From the NCBI GenBank assembly GCA_902793405.1, contig CADBDH010000013.1:1-64000 (forward strand): a stretch of DNA of 64,000 bases, given 5' to 3'. The notes below the pieces were generated by a model that was not told where the DNA came from, made no database searches, and worked only from the letters and a program-made list of their open reading frames with translations. Positions 8,455 to 15,838 of the stretch are shown in pieces (position 1 is the stretch's first letter; each line of letters starts with the position of its first letter). Origin of the DNA: an uncultured Bacteroidales bacterium (GTDB lineage Bacteria > Bacteroidota > Bacteroidia > Bacteroidales > Muribaculaceae). The position numbers and the translations under genes were made by a program.

Positions 8455-9768
8455 TTAGCGGCCGATGCAGTAGTAGGTGAAGCCGTATTCTTCGAGTTCT
8501 TTGCCGTCGTAGACGTTGCGGCCGTCGATGACCAGTGGCGTCTTCATCAGGCTTTTTACCGTTTGCCAGGCGGGGATGCGGAATTGGCGCCACTCGGTGA
8601 GCAGCAGCACGGCGTCGGCGCCCTTGACGGCATCATACATGTCCAGGCCGCAATACACGTTGCTCCAGCGGCGCTTGGTGGCGTTCATGGCCACGGGGTC
8701 ATAGACGCGCACATGGCATCCGGCATCCATGAGCAGGTTGATCGTGTCGATCGAGGGGGCAGAGGTCATGTCATCGGTCTCGGGTTTGAAACTCAGGCCC
8801 CACAGGGCTACGGTCTTGCCCTCGAGGTCGCCCTTGAAATGGTCGTTGAGTTTCTTGAACAGGATGCGTTTCTGGCGATTGTTGACGCTCTCGACGGCCT
8901 TGAGGATATCCATGTTCTGGTTATGCTCGTTGCCAATCTTGATGAGGTCGTTGATGTCCTGCGGGAACAAAGTGCCGCCGTAGCCACAGCCGGGGAAGAT
9001 GTACTTGGGGCCGATGCGGCTGTCGGAGCCCACGCCGTGGCGCACCACGTTGACGTCGGCGCCCACAATCTCGCACAGGTTGGCAATCTCGTTCATGAAG
9101 CTCACGCGGGTGGCGAGCATCGATGTGGCGGCATACTTGATCATCTCGGCCGTGCGGGTGTCGGTGTAGATGACGGTGCGGTTGTTGTGCATCAGGATAG
9201 TGCGGTACAGGCGCTCCATGGCCTGACGGGCACTGGTGGTCTCGGTGCCGATGACGATGCGGTCGGGTTTCATGAAGTCCTTGATGCCGTTGCCCTCGGT
9301 GAGGAAGTCGGGGTTGCTGGCGACGTCAAACTTGATGTCGGCTCCGCGCTCCTCGAGGGTCTTGGCGATGATTTTGGTGACTTGCAGGGCCGTGCCTACA
9401 GGCACTGTCGACTTGATGACAAACACGCTGTATTGGGTGATGTTCTGCCCGAAGTCCTTGGCAACGTCAAGGATGGGGCCCAAATCGGTCGAGCCGTCCT
9501 CATCGGCGGTGGTGTCGATGGCGCAGAAGACAAAGTCCTGGTTGATAAAGCCTTGTTTATAGTCGCTCAGGAACGTGAGCCGCTTGTCGTTGACGTTGCG
9601 GTTGATCATGTTGTCCAGTCCCGGCTCATAGATGGGGATTGAGCCATAAACGAGACGGTTAATCTTTTGGCTGTCACGGTCCACACAGGTCACGTTAACG
9701 CCCAGGTCGGCAAAGCAAGTACCGCTCACCAAACCCACATATCCTGTTCCCACTATCGAAACATTCAT
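8455..9768 (-). CDS. ugd: UDP-glucose 6-dehydrogenase family protein lacking catalytic residues
   Basis: A 437-residue cytoplasmic protein with all three domains of the UDP-glucose/GDP-mannose dehydrogenase family. The N-terminal Rossmann fold is GTGYVGLVSGTCFADLG, with KSTVPVGT near 119-126. The central helical domain is followed by a C-terminal Rossmann-like UDP-binding domain (ALWGLSFKPETDDM). The family oxidises UDP-glucose to UDP-glucuronate in two steps for polysaccharide synthesis. Lys211 (EMIKYA) and Asp271 are kept, but the thiohemiacetal Cys is Leu267 (GYGGTLFPQD instead of GGxCFPKD), the usual Glu of NPEF is Asp154, and the Asn four residues after the Lys is Thr215. The reading frame is intact, so this looks like a divergent subfamily rather than a recent mutant. 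Full dehydrogenase activity is therefore doubtful. It is divergent from aqpZ. Confidence 0.85.
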   Translation of the reverse strand: MNVSIVGTGYVGLVSGTCFADLGVNVTCVDRDSQKINRLVYGSIPIYEPGLDNMINRNVNDKRLTFLSDYKQGFINQDFVFCAIDTTADEDGSTDLGPILDVAKDFGQNITQYSVFVIKSTVPVGTALQVTKIIAKTLEERGADIKFDVASNPDFLTEGNGIKDFMKPDRIVIGTETTSARQAMERLYRTILMHNNRTVIYTDTRTAEMIKYAATSMLATRVSFMNEIANLCEIVGADVNVVRHGVGSDSRIGPKYIFPGCGYGGTLFPQDINDLIKIGNEHNQNMDILKAVESVNNRQKRILFKKLNDHFKGDLEGKTVALWGLSFKPETDDMTSAPSIDTINLLMDAGCHVRVYDPVAMNATKRRWSNVYCGLDMYDAVKGADAVLLLTEWRQFRIPAWQTVKSLMKTPLVIDGRNVYDGKELEEYGFTYYCIGR

Positions 9769-9817
9769 AGTCTTACTCTATATTAGTCTGTTCAGGTTTA
9801 CTGATGTATTTAATTTG

Positions 9818-9825
9818 CAAATATA
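9818..9825 (-). promoter_or_regulatory. -7 element of ugd
   Basis: TATATTTG on the minus strand, 50 bases before the ugd ATG. No clear -33 element is seen at the usual distance. Confidence 0.45.
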
Positions 9826-9846
9826 CGAAGATATATTAAAAATTTC

Positions 9847-9877
9847 TTGCTAATTTCATTAAAAATTGCTAAGTTTG
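9847..9877 (+). promoter_or_regulatory. Promoter of aqpZ
   Basis: TTG at 9847-9849 and TAAGTTTG at 9870-9877, 20 bases apart. The aqpZ leader is about 70 bases. Confidence 0.6.
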
Positions 9878-9952
9878 CAATTTCTAAAGTGAAATAAGTC
9901 GTTGTATAGATTGTAAATCAACTTGTTGAACCAAAATAAATTTCTTTAATCT

Positions 9953-10648
9953 ATGAAAAAGTATTTAGCAGAAATGGTGGGCACATTCGTGCTGACGTTC
10001 TTAGGTTGTGGTGCAGCTGTCGCATTGGGTTGCGGAACTGACACCGCTTCGATTGTTGGAACTGCTATGGCCTTTGGTCTTGCCGTTGTTGCCATGGCCT
10101 ACACCATTGGCGGCATCAGCGGATGCCACATCAATCCTGCCATCACGCTGGGCGTCTTCTTGAGCGGCCGAATGAATGCTAAGGATTGCGGTATGTACAT
10201 GGTATTCCAGGTTATCGGTGCTATTCTTGCAGCCGCTGTGCTGGCAGGTATCGTTGGCACGGCATCGCCCGATGCTATCATCACGACAAGTACCGGTGCC
10301 AACTCGTGTGCCTTTGGCGTGACTAACGGCCTGATTGTCGAGATTGTGCTGACTATGCTCTTTGTGCTCGTTGTGCTGGGCGCTACTGCAGCTACCAATG
10401 GTGCCACCAACAACTTTGCTGGTCTGGCCATCGGTCTGTCGCTCATCCTCATCCACCTGGTGGGCATCCACTTCACCGGCACCTCGGTTAACCCTGCACG
10501 CTCCATCGGTCCGGCCCTGTTCCAGGGAGGTCAAGCCCTGAGCGAACTGTGGGTATTCATCGTGGGTCCGTTCATTGGCGGTGCGCTGGCAGCGTTGATC
10601 TGGAAGATCATCGACTGCAACTGCAAGTGTGAGAAGAAAGACGAGTAA
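9953..10648 (+). CDS. aqpZ: Aquaporin Z, water channel
   Basis: A 231-residue inner-membrane protein of the MIP family with six membrane spans and both half-helix motifs, NPA at HINPAITLG and NPA at SVNPARSIGPAL. The selectivity-filter residues visible around the second motif (His in GIHFTGTSVNPAR, then Thr and Arg) match water-specific AqpZ rather than glycerol facilitators. Its length equals E. coli AqpZ. It is followed 27 bases later by a small DUF4332 gene, probably on the same transcript, which ends at the hairpin at 11107-11142. The C-terminus CNCKCEKKDE is unusually cysteine-rich. Confidence 0.93.
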   Translation: MKKYLAEMVGTFVLTFLGCGAAVALGCGTDTASIVGTAMAFGLAVVAMAYTIGGISGCHINPAITLGVFLSGRMNAKDCGMYMVFQVIGAILAAAVLAGIVGTASPDAIITTSTGANSCAFGVTNGLIVEIVLTMLFVLVVLGATAATNGATNNFAGLAIGLSLILIHLVGIHFTGTSVNPARSIGPALFQGGQALSELWVFIVGPFIGGALAALIWKIIDCNCKCEKKDE

Positions 10649-10675
10649 TAAACTGCCCCAAAATAATCATTTACA

Positions 10676-11083
10676 ATGAATTACAAGATTATTGACATTG
10701 AAGGCATCGGGGAAGCTTATGCTCCCAAATTGATTGCCCAGGGTATTGAGAACGTCGAGCAGTTGCTTGACGCCTGTTCAGGTCCTATCGGACGCAAAAT
10801 CATGGCCGAGAAAACTGGCATCAGCGAGAAACTGATTCTCAAGTGGACCAACCATGCCGACCTGTTCCGCGTTAACGGCATCGGCCCGCAATTTGCCGAA
10901 CTGCTTGAGGCTGCCGGTGTGGATACCGTCAAGGAACTGCGCAACCGTGTTGCTGCCAACCTCGCCGCCAAGGTCGCCGAGGTCAATGAGGAGAAACACC
11001 TGTGTGGCCGCGTTCCCGCCGAGGCCGAAATCCAGAAAATGATCGACCAAGCCAAGGAACTCGAGCCCCGCATGACCTACTAA
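10676..11083 (+). CDS. DUF4332 helix-hairpin-helix protein
   Basis: A 135-residue soluble protein made of two helix-hairpin-helix-like units (DIEGIGEAYAPKLIAQGI near residue 7 and RVNGIGPQFAELLEAAGVDT near residue 65), the signature of DUF4332. The fold resembles DNA-binding HhH domains of nucleases and RuvA-like proteins, but family function is not established. There are no catalytic motifs. It probably shares the aqpZ transcript (27-base gap). Confidence 0.82.
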   Translation: MNYKIIDIEGIGEAYAPKLIAQGIENVEQLLDACSGPIGRKIMAEKTGISEKLILKWTNHADLFRVNGIGPQFAELLEAAGVDTVKELRNRVAANLAAKVAEVNEEKHLCGRVPAEAEIQKMIDQAKELEPRMTY

Positions 11084-11106
11084 TCTATTAGGCCACTAAT
11101 ACACAG

Positions 11107-11150
11107 CATGCCGCCTGTAATCTATTGAGAGCAGGCGGTATGTCGTTATT
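11107..11150 (+). terminator. Terminator of aqpZ-DUF4332
   Basis: An 11-bp stem with one G-T pair (CATGCCGCCTG at 11107-11117 with CAGGCGGTATG at 11132-11142) is followed by a T-rich stretch (TCGTTATTTTATTT). Confidence 0.6.
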
Positions 11151-11157
11151 TTATTTG

Positions 11158-12216
11158 TCAGTTTTTGTGTGTCCATGCTAGTTTCCAACCCTGTTTGAAG
11201 AATTCCTGTTGTGCCGTGAAGCGTGGGAACACATTCCGCAATAGGGGGACGATGGCGAGTTCTAAGACAATGACCATCAGGAACAGGGCATAGCGTATCA
11301 ACGTGATGTTTGCCGTACCGAAAATCTTAATCGGAATCACATTCAGGTATGTAATCAAGAACATGTGAGTGCCTAGCACGATGATGGAATAGCGTCCTAG
11401 CATGGTCACAACCGGCACTCGTCGAGGCCAACTCTTGCAGAGCAAAAACAATGACAAAACCGATGTGAAGGGTATCACGTAACGATAGAACAGGAATTGG
11501 CCAACATTCCCAATTGATTCAGGGTCAGTATAATCGCGGGCTAATAGGAAGGCAACGAATGCGAAAACAAAGAATTGCACTGTTCCCATCCATCGGGAAA
11601 TGTTATGCCCTTCCAGCCAACCGAACTGCTTGACATAATGCCCGAGCACAAAATAAGGCAAGCCCGTTAAGGAGGAGACCATAAACCATGGTAACTCAAT
11701 CTGGTGTGAATCCAGCAAGTAGCCGACAATAGCCAAACAGAGAACAGAAATTGCTACCCAAATGTCGTTCAGCCATTTTTTGAGCACATAAAAAATGATG
11801 TTGCTCCAGAATAAACTCAGCAGGAACCACAATGGCATTACCGGTTTAAGATGGATATCATTCCGATAGAGGATGTCAAAGACATAGGTCCATTCAAATT
11901 GAAATGGAACGCTATTCTTCCAGCTTTCGACAAAAGCAAAAAGTGCACACCCCACAAAGCTTAGCAGATTGAAAAATAACAACGGAATAATGATGTTATT
12001 GACTTTGTGGCGTGTGAAATCACTCAGGCCGCCATATAGCTTAAAAAAGATGCCTGAGAGGAAGTAGTAAGTTGGCATTCTGTAGGTGCGCAGCGCATTG
12101 CCTATCTGTGTAGCTAACTCACTGTCGCCATCAGGCAGTTCACAGTGCATGAACACTACAAGTATGATACAAATGCCTTTTAACGTATCAATATATGTAA
12201 TGCGCTTCGATGCCAT
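11158..12216 (-). CDS. Acyltransferase family 3 membrane protein
   Basis: A 352-residue polytopic inner-membrane protein of the acyltransferase_3 family (OafA/YrhL type), which transfers acyl groups to sugars of the envelope. The family N-terminus is visible: RITYIDTLKGICIILVVFMH, with the conserved His in the first membrane helix and about ten further hydrophobic segments. The ATG at 12216 is chosen over the in-frame TTG at 12231. It is the last gene of a minus-strand run and starts 28 bases after the ansA stop. The acceptor sugar is unknown. Confidence 0.82.
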   Translation of the reverse strand: MASKRITYIDTLKGICIILVVFMHCELPDGDSELATQIGNALRTYRMPTYYFLSGIFFKLYGGLSDFTRHKVNNIIIPLLFFNLLSFVGCALFAFVESWKNSVPFQFEWTYVFDILYRNDIHLKPVMPLWFLLSLFWSNIIFYVLKKWLNDIWVAISVLCLAIVGYLLDSHQIELPWFMVSSLTGLPYFVLGHYVKQFGWLEGHNISRWMGTVQFFVFAFVAFLLARDYTDPESIGNVGQFLFYRYVIPFTSVLSLFLLCKSWPRRVPVVTMLGRYSIIVLGTHMFLITYLNVIPIKIFGTANITLIRYALFLMVIVLELAIVPLLRNVFPRFTAQQEFFKQGWKLAWTHKN

Positions 12217-12244
12217 TCCACGATTAATCAAAAGTGCTTTGCTC

Positions 12245-13276
12245 TCACGGGATGGTGACTTCGCCGCAGAGGTCGCTGGCCATGTATTTCTTGACCATGC
12301 TGGGGGTGTATTGCATGCCGAAGAGGAACATCAGCTTGGTGATGGCGGCCTCGCTGGTGATGTCATAGCCGCTGATGACGCCTGCATCAAGCAGCGTCTT
12401 GCCGGTCTCATAAAGCGAGCAGTTCACACCGCCATTTACACACTGGGTCACGTTGACAATGACCACACCGCGGTCAACGGCTTCCTTGATACACTTGATG
12501 AACCAGGGATGGCTGGGCGTGTTGCCGGCGCCGTAGGTCTTGAGCACGATGCCCTTGATGCCTGGCGTGTTTAACAGGTAGTCAAGGGTCTGCTGGGTCA
12601 TGCCGGGATTGAGTTCGAGGAACATGACGTTGGCGTCCATGTCGGTGCACACCTTCAACGGGCGTGGCGGCATTTTCCTCAGGCTGTTGGGGTTATACTC
12701 GATGTCTAGCCCGATTTCGGCCAGTTCGGGATAGTTGAAACTCTTGAAGGCGTTGAAGTTGTCGGCACTCATCTTGGTGGCACGGTTGCCGCGCCACAGG
12801 TAGTTCTCGAACAGGATGGCGACTTCCTGAACGCGCGGGCGGCCCTTCTCGTCGGTGGCGGCAGCGACCTGCAGTGCGGTAATCAGGTTCTCCTCGCCGT
12901 CGGTGCGCACCTCGCCGATGGGCAGCTGCGAGCCCGTGATGATGACGGGCTTGCTCAGGTTCTCGAGCATGAAACTGAGCGCCGATGCCGTGAAGGCCAT
13001 GGTGTCGGTGCCGTGCAGAACGACAAATCCGTCATAGCGGTCGTAGTGTTCCTCGATGGCCAGTGCGATATCACGCCAGTGGGACGGGTCCATGTTGGAG
13101 CTGTCGATGGGTGGATTGAACTGGATGTTGTCAATGTCAAAGTCCAGTTTCTTGACCTTGGGGACATTGTCGATCAGGTGTGAGAAATCAAACGGCTGCA
13201 GGGCATGGGTCTCGGGATTCTCGATCATGCCGATGGTGCCGCCGGTGTAGATGATGAGTATTTTGGGTCGTTTCAT
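12245..13276 (-). CDS. ansA: Type I L-asparaginase
   Basis: A 343-residue cytoplasmic enzyme hydrolysing L-asparagine to aspartate and ammonia. The first catalytic threonine lies in IIYTGGTIGMI near the N-terminus and the second catalytic set in VVLHGTDTMAF. The substrate-loop region ITGSQLPIGEVRTDGEEN and the second-subunit residues around VLKTYGAGNTPSHP are intact. The length fits bacterial type I enzymes, and no signal peptide is present. The start is the ATG at 13276 (MKRPKILIIYTGG); the longer open frame upstream is antisense to the esterase gene. The gap to the esterase stop is 13 bases, which suggests co-transcription. Confidence 0.93.
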   Translation of the reverse strand: MKRPKILIIYTGGTIGMIENPETHALQPFDFSHLIDNVPKVKKLDFDIDNIQFNPPIDSSNMDPSHWRDIALAIEEHYDRYDGFVVLHGTDTMAFTASALSFMLENLSKPVIITGSQLPIGEVRTDGEENLITALQVAAATDEKGRPRVQEVAILFENYLWRGNRATKMSADNFNAFKSFNYPELAEIGLDIEYNPNSLRKMPPRPLKVCTDMDANVMFLELNPGMTQQTLDYLLNTPGIKGIVLKTYGAGNTPSHPWFIKCIKEAVDRGVVIVNVTQCVNGGVNCSLYETGKTLLDAGVISGYDITSEAAITKLMFLFGMQYTPSMVKKYMASDLCGEVTIP

Positions 13277-13289
13277 TGTTAAGTGGTAT

Positions 13290-14198
13290 TTAAGGCTGTT
13301 CTTGTTGCATGAGTTTGGCGCCGCGGTCGAAGGCCTTGTGGAAGAACACGAAATGATAATCGAGCGCATTGACCCAGTAGGTCCACGTGTGCGCACCGGG
13401 ACGGATGATGAAGTCGTGGTCAATTTCCTTCTCGACCATCAGTTCGTGCATCGCCATGTTCTGCGGATAGAAAATGTCTTTCAAGCCATCGTCGATGATG
13501 ATGTTCTGCGCGGGTTTCAGGGTCGATGCCTTGACCTTGTCCAGTTGGTTGTACACGGCATTCTCTTCCCACCGCTTCTTGTTGTCGTTATATTCTCCCA
13601 GGCGGTCCTTGATGTGCCACTTGTCGGGAAATCTTGTGATGTTCATGCATCCGCTCATGCTGCCGCAGGACCAGAACACGTCAGGATGCTTGAAAGCCAG
13701 CAGCAGTGAGCCGTGGCCGCCCATGCTCAGGCCCGTGATGGCCCGCATGTAGCGGTTGGCAAAGGTGCGGTAGTGGCTGTCGATATATTCCACCAGTTCC
13801 TTGCTGACGTAGGTCTCGAACTGCATCTTGGGATCGATAGGTGAATCCACGTACCAGCTGTCTTGCCCGTCGGGACACACGATGATGAAGCCATACTCGT
13901 TGGACAGGCTGTCCAGGCTGGCTCTTCTAGGCCAGTCGTTATAGCAGCCGTAAGCGCCGTGCAGCAGGTACAGCACGGGATATCGCTGGTCTTGCAGGTC
14001 TTTGTCAAAATACTTGGCTGGCACGATGACAACATTCTTGATGTTGCGTTGCATCGACGTGCTCATGACCTCGATGGTGTCGCCCTGGACGGGCGGTTGA
14101 GTCGGAGTTTGTTCTGCAGGACGGGCACAAGCGCTTGTGGCAATCCCTACAAACAGGGCCACCAGCAGGAGAAGTCGTTGAGAAAGTTTGGTCATCAT
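13290..14198 (-). CDS. Exported alpha/beta-hydrolase esterase (CE1/esterase D-like)
   Basis: A 302-residue protein with a signal peptide (LLLLVALFVGIATSACA; the Cys of TSAC could be lipidated). It carries an esterase domain of the putative esterase/feruloyl esterase family. The oxyanion and nucleophile regions are YPVLYLLHGAYG and GLSMGGHGSL (nucleophilic Ser), with the acid in IIIDDGLKD and the catalytic His in PGAHTWTYW. Related enzymes remove acyl groups from plant polysaccharides or small thioesters; the substrate is not evident. The start codon ATG (14196-14198) overlaps the tadA stop in ATGATGA, so translation is likely coupled to tadA. A second ATG follows immediately. Confidence 0.85.
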   Translation of the reverse strand: MMTKLSQRLLLLVALFVGIATSACARPAEQTPTQPPVQGDTIEVMSTSMQRNIKNVVIVPAKYFDKDLQDQRYPVLYLLHGAYGCYNDWPRRASLDSLSNEYGFIIVCPDGQDSWYVDSPIDPKMQFETYVSKELVEYIDSHYRTFANRYMRAITGLSMGGHGSLLLAFKHPDVFWSCGSMSGCMNITRFPDKWHIKDRLGEYNDNKKRWEENAVYNQLDKVKASTLKPAQNIIIDDGLKDIFYPQNMAMHELMVEKEIDHDFIIRPGAHTWTYWVNALDYHFVFFHKAFDRGAKLMQQEQP

Positions 14199-14653
14199 TT
14201 CTTGATAGGTCTTTTTTTCTTGAAAAAATCGGTCATCAGTTTGCCGCACTCGTCGGCAAGGACGCCAGCGGTGACGGTGGTTTTAGGGTGGAAAGGCGAG
14301 GCACACTGGGTGTGATAGCCTCGCTTGTCGTCGCTCGCGCCATAGACGATGCGTGAGATTTGGCTCCATGCCAGGGCACCGGCACACATCAGACATGGCT
14401 CCACGGTAACATATAACGTGCAGTCGGTCAGGTATTTGCCTCCCAGTGTGGCCGCCGATGCCGTGATGGCCTGCATCTCGGCATGGGCAGTGACGTCGGT
14501 GAGCGCCTCGGTCAGGTTGTGTCCGCGCCCGATGACGCGTCCCTTGCTGACGATGACGGCCCCGATGGGCACCTCGTCGCGCTCCAGGGCCTTGTGCGCC
14601 TCGTCAAGCGCCATGCGCATGTATTTGATGTCGATATCTTCGGTCTTGAGCAT
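14195..14653 (-). CDS. tadA: tRNA-specific adenosine deaminase TadA
   Basis: A 152-residue cytoplasmic zinc enzyme that converts A34 of tRNA-Arg(ACG) to inosine. The zinc and catalytic motifs are intact: HAEMQAI (His ligand and proton-shuttle Glu) and PCLMCAGA (two Cys ligands). Length and N-terminus (DIKYMRMALDEAHKALERDEVPIGAVIV) are typical. It lies in a tight minus-strand run: 3 bases after the BspA-like gene and overlapping the esterase start. Confidence 0.95.
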   Translation of the reverse strand: MLKTEDIDIKYMRMALDEAHKALERDEVPIGAVIVSKGRVIGRGHNLTEALTDVTAHAEMQAITASAATLGGKYLTDCTLYVTVEPCLMCAGALAWSQISRIVYGASDDKRGYHTQCASPFHPKTTVTAGVLADECGKLMTDFFKKKRPIKK

Positions 14654-14656
14654 AAA

Positions 14657-15832
14657 TCAGTTCAAATAAACTTTGCGGACGGTGTCGCCCACCTTCACGA
14701 CATAAACGCGATTTCCCGGCAGGCTGATCCAGCTGTTGATGAGAGGACGTTCATACCATAGGTTGCCGTACACGTCGTAGATGAATGTCCACAGGCCGTG
14801 GGCGTCGCCCTGGATGTGGATGGTGCCGTCCAATCCCAGGATGTTGATTTCGGGTTCGGTCTTTTCTTCCTCGCCGATTTCCTCGATGGCAGTCGGCTGG
14901 GCTGTGGCTACCAGTTGCAGTTCTTCCTCGTCATACATCAGCGTCGTGGGAACCACCAGATAGTCGGTGCTCAAGGCGCCGACAGGCAGGAAATAGCGGT
15001 CGGCAGCGGTGAGAGCCATCAGGTAGCCGTCAGGTCCGTAAATCTTGTAAGCCAGGTTGTTGCCCAACCTCAATGCGGTCCAGCTCTCACCTATATTCTC
15101 CTGTTGCATGGTAGGAATGATCGCCAGACCTTCATCTACCCACAGCGAGAACAGTTCGTCATCGCCCCACAAGGGGTCATTCTGGTAGCGGCGCGAGGTG
15201 GCCTCGTCGGCCACCATGATGTGAATGTTGTCGCAGTCCTCGAAGGTGTCGTCGCCCATGGTGAGCGGCGGCTCGGCGGCATCACTGTAAATCTCGTTGA
15301 GGTGGATGCAGTAGCCGAAAGCCCGTTCCCCGATAGTCTGCAGCGAAGCGGGCAGGAATACCGTCTTCAGGTCGGTGCAGTCCTCGAAGGCTGCCATGCC
15401 GATGTCGGTGATGCCCTCGGGCAGCACGATGTTGGTCACGGCAGTTCCTGCAAGCATATAGCGGCTGATGGCGGTGAGCCCTAGGGGCAGGGTGATGCTG
15501 GTCAGCCATTCGGCATCGGCAAACGCTGCCTCGCCAATCATGGTGACGCTGTTAGGAATCTGTACCTCGGTAACGTTTGACTGCCAAAATGCCCTGGCCT
15601 CAATAGCCGTCACATCGTAGTTCACACCGTCGCAATATACCCGTTCGGGCAAGATGATGCAGCCCTCGTAGTGGTTAGTGCCGTCAAAATAGGCCGGTGC
15701 TACGGCAACCTGTGTGTCGCTGATGATATTGTAGTAGATGCCATTGGCCAAGATGTCCTGGGCTGTGGCATGGTGAGCCATGCCCAGCAACATCGCGGTT
15801 AATGTCAATATGCAAACAATCTTCCTTGTCAT
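14657..15832 (-). CDS. BspA-like LRR protein with probable T9SS sorting domain
   Basis: A 391-residue secreted protein with a signal peptide (ending HHATAQ). It has the same cap as the larger BspA-like proteins (DILANGIYYNI), about six degenerate LRR_5 repeats (e.g. IPNSVTMIGEAAFADAEWLT), a linker, and a C-terminal beta domain ending NRVYVVKVGDTVRKVYLN. That ending matches the last strands of type A T9SS C-terminal domains, so the protein is a candidate cargo of the system containing PorE and PorG. It sits between two housekeeping genes, 6 bases after murF-alr and 3 bases before tadA, with no promoter of its own visible. It would therefore be expressed with them. Confidence 0.82.
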   Translation of the reverse strand: MTRKIVCILTLTAMLLGMAHHATAQDILANGIYYNIISDTQVAVAPAYFDGTNHYEGCIILPERVYCDGVNYDVTAIEARAFWQSNVTEVQIPNSVTMIGEAAFADAEWLTSITLPLGLTAISRYMLAGTAVTNIVLPEGITDIGMAAFEDCTDLKTVFLPASLQTIGERAFGYCIHLNEIYSDAAEPPLTMGDDTFEDCDNIHIMVADEATSRRYQNDPLWGDDELFSLWVDEGLAIIPTMQQENIGESWTALRLGNNLAYKIYGPDGYLMALTAADRYFLPVGALSTDYLVVPTTLMYDEEELQLVATAQPTAIEEIGEEEKTEPEINILGLDGTIHIQGDAHGLWTFIYDVYGNLWYERPLINSWISLPGNRVYVVKVGDTVRKVYLN

Positions 15833-15838
15833 GTTGTC

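Noticed and set aside
13277-13423. 49-residue N-terminal extension of L-asparaginase
   Set aside because: It is antisense to the esterase C-terminus and low-complexity; the family start is MKRPKILIIYTGG at 13276.
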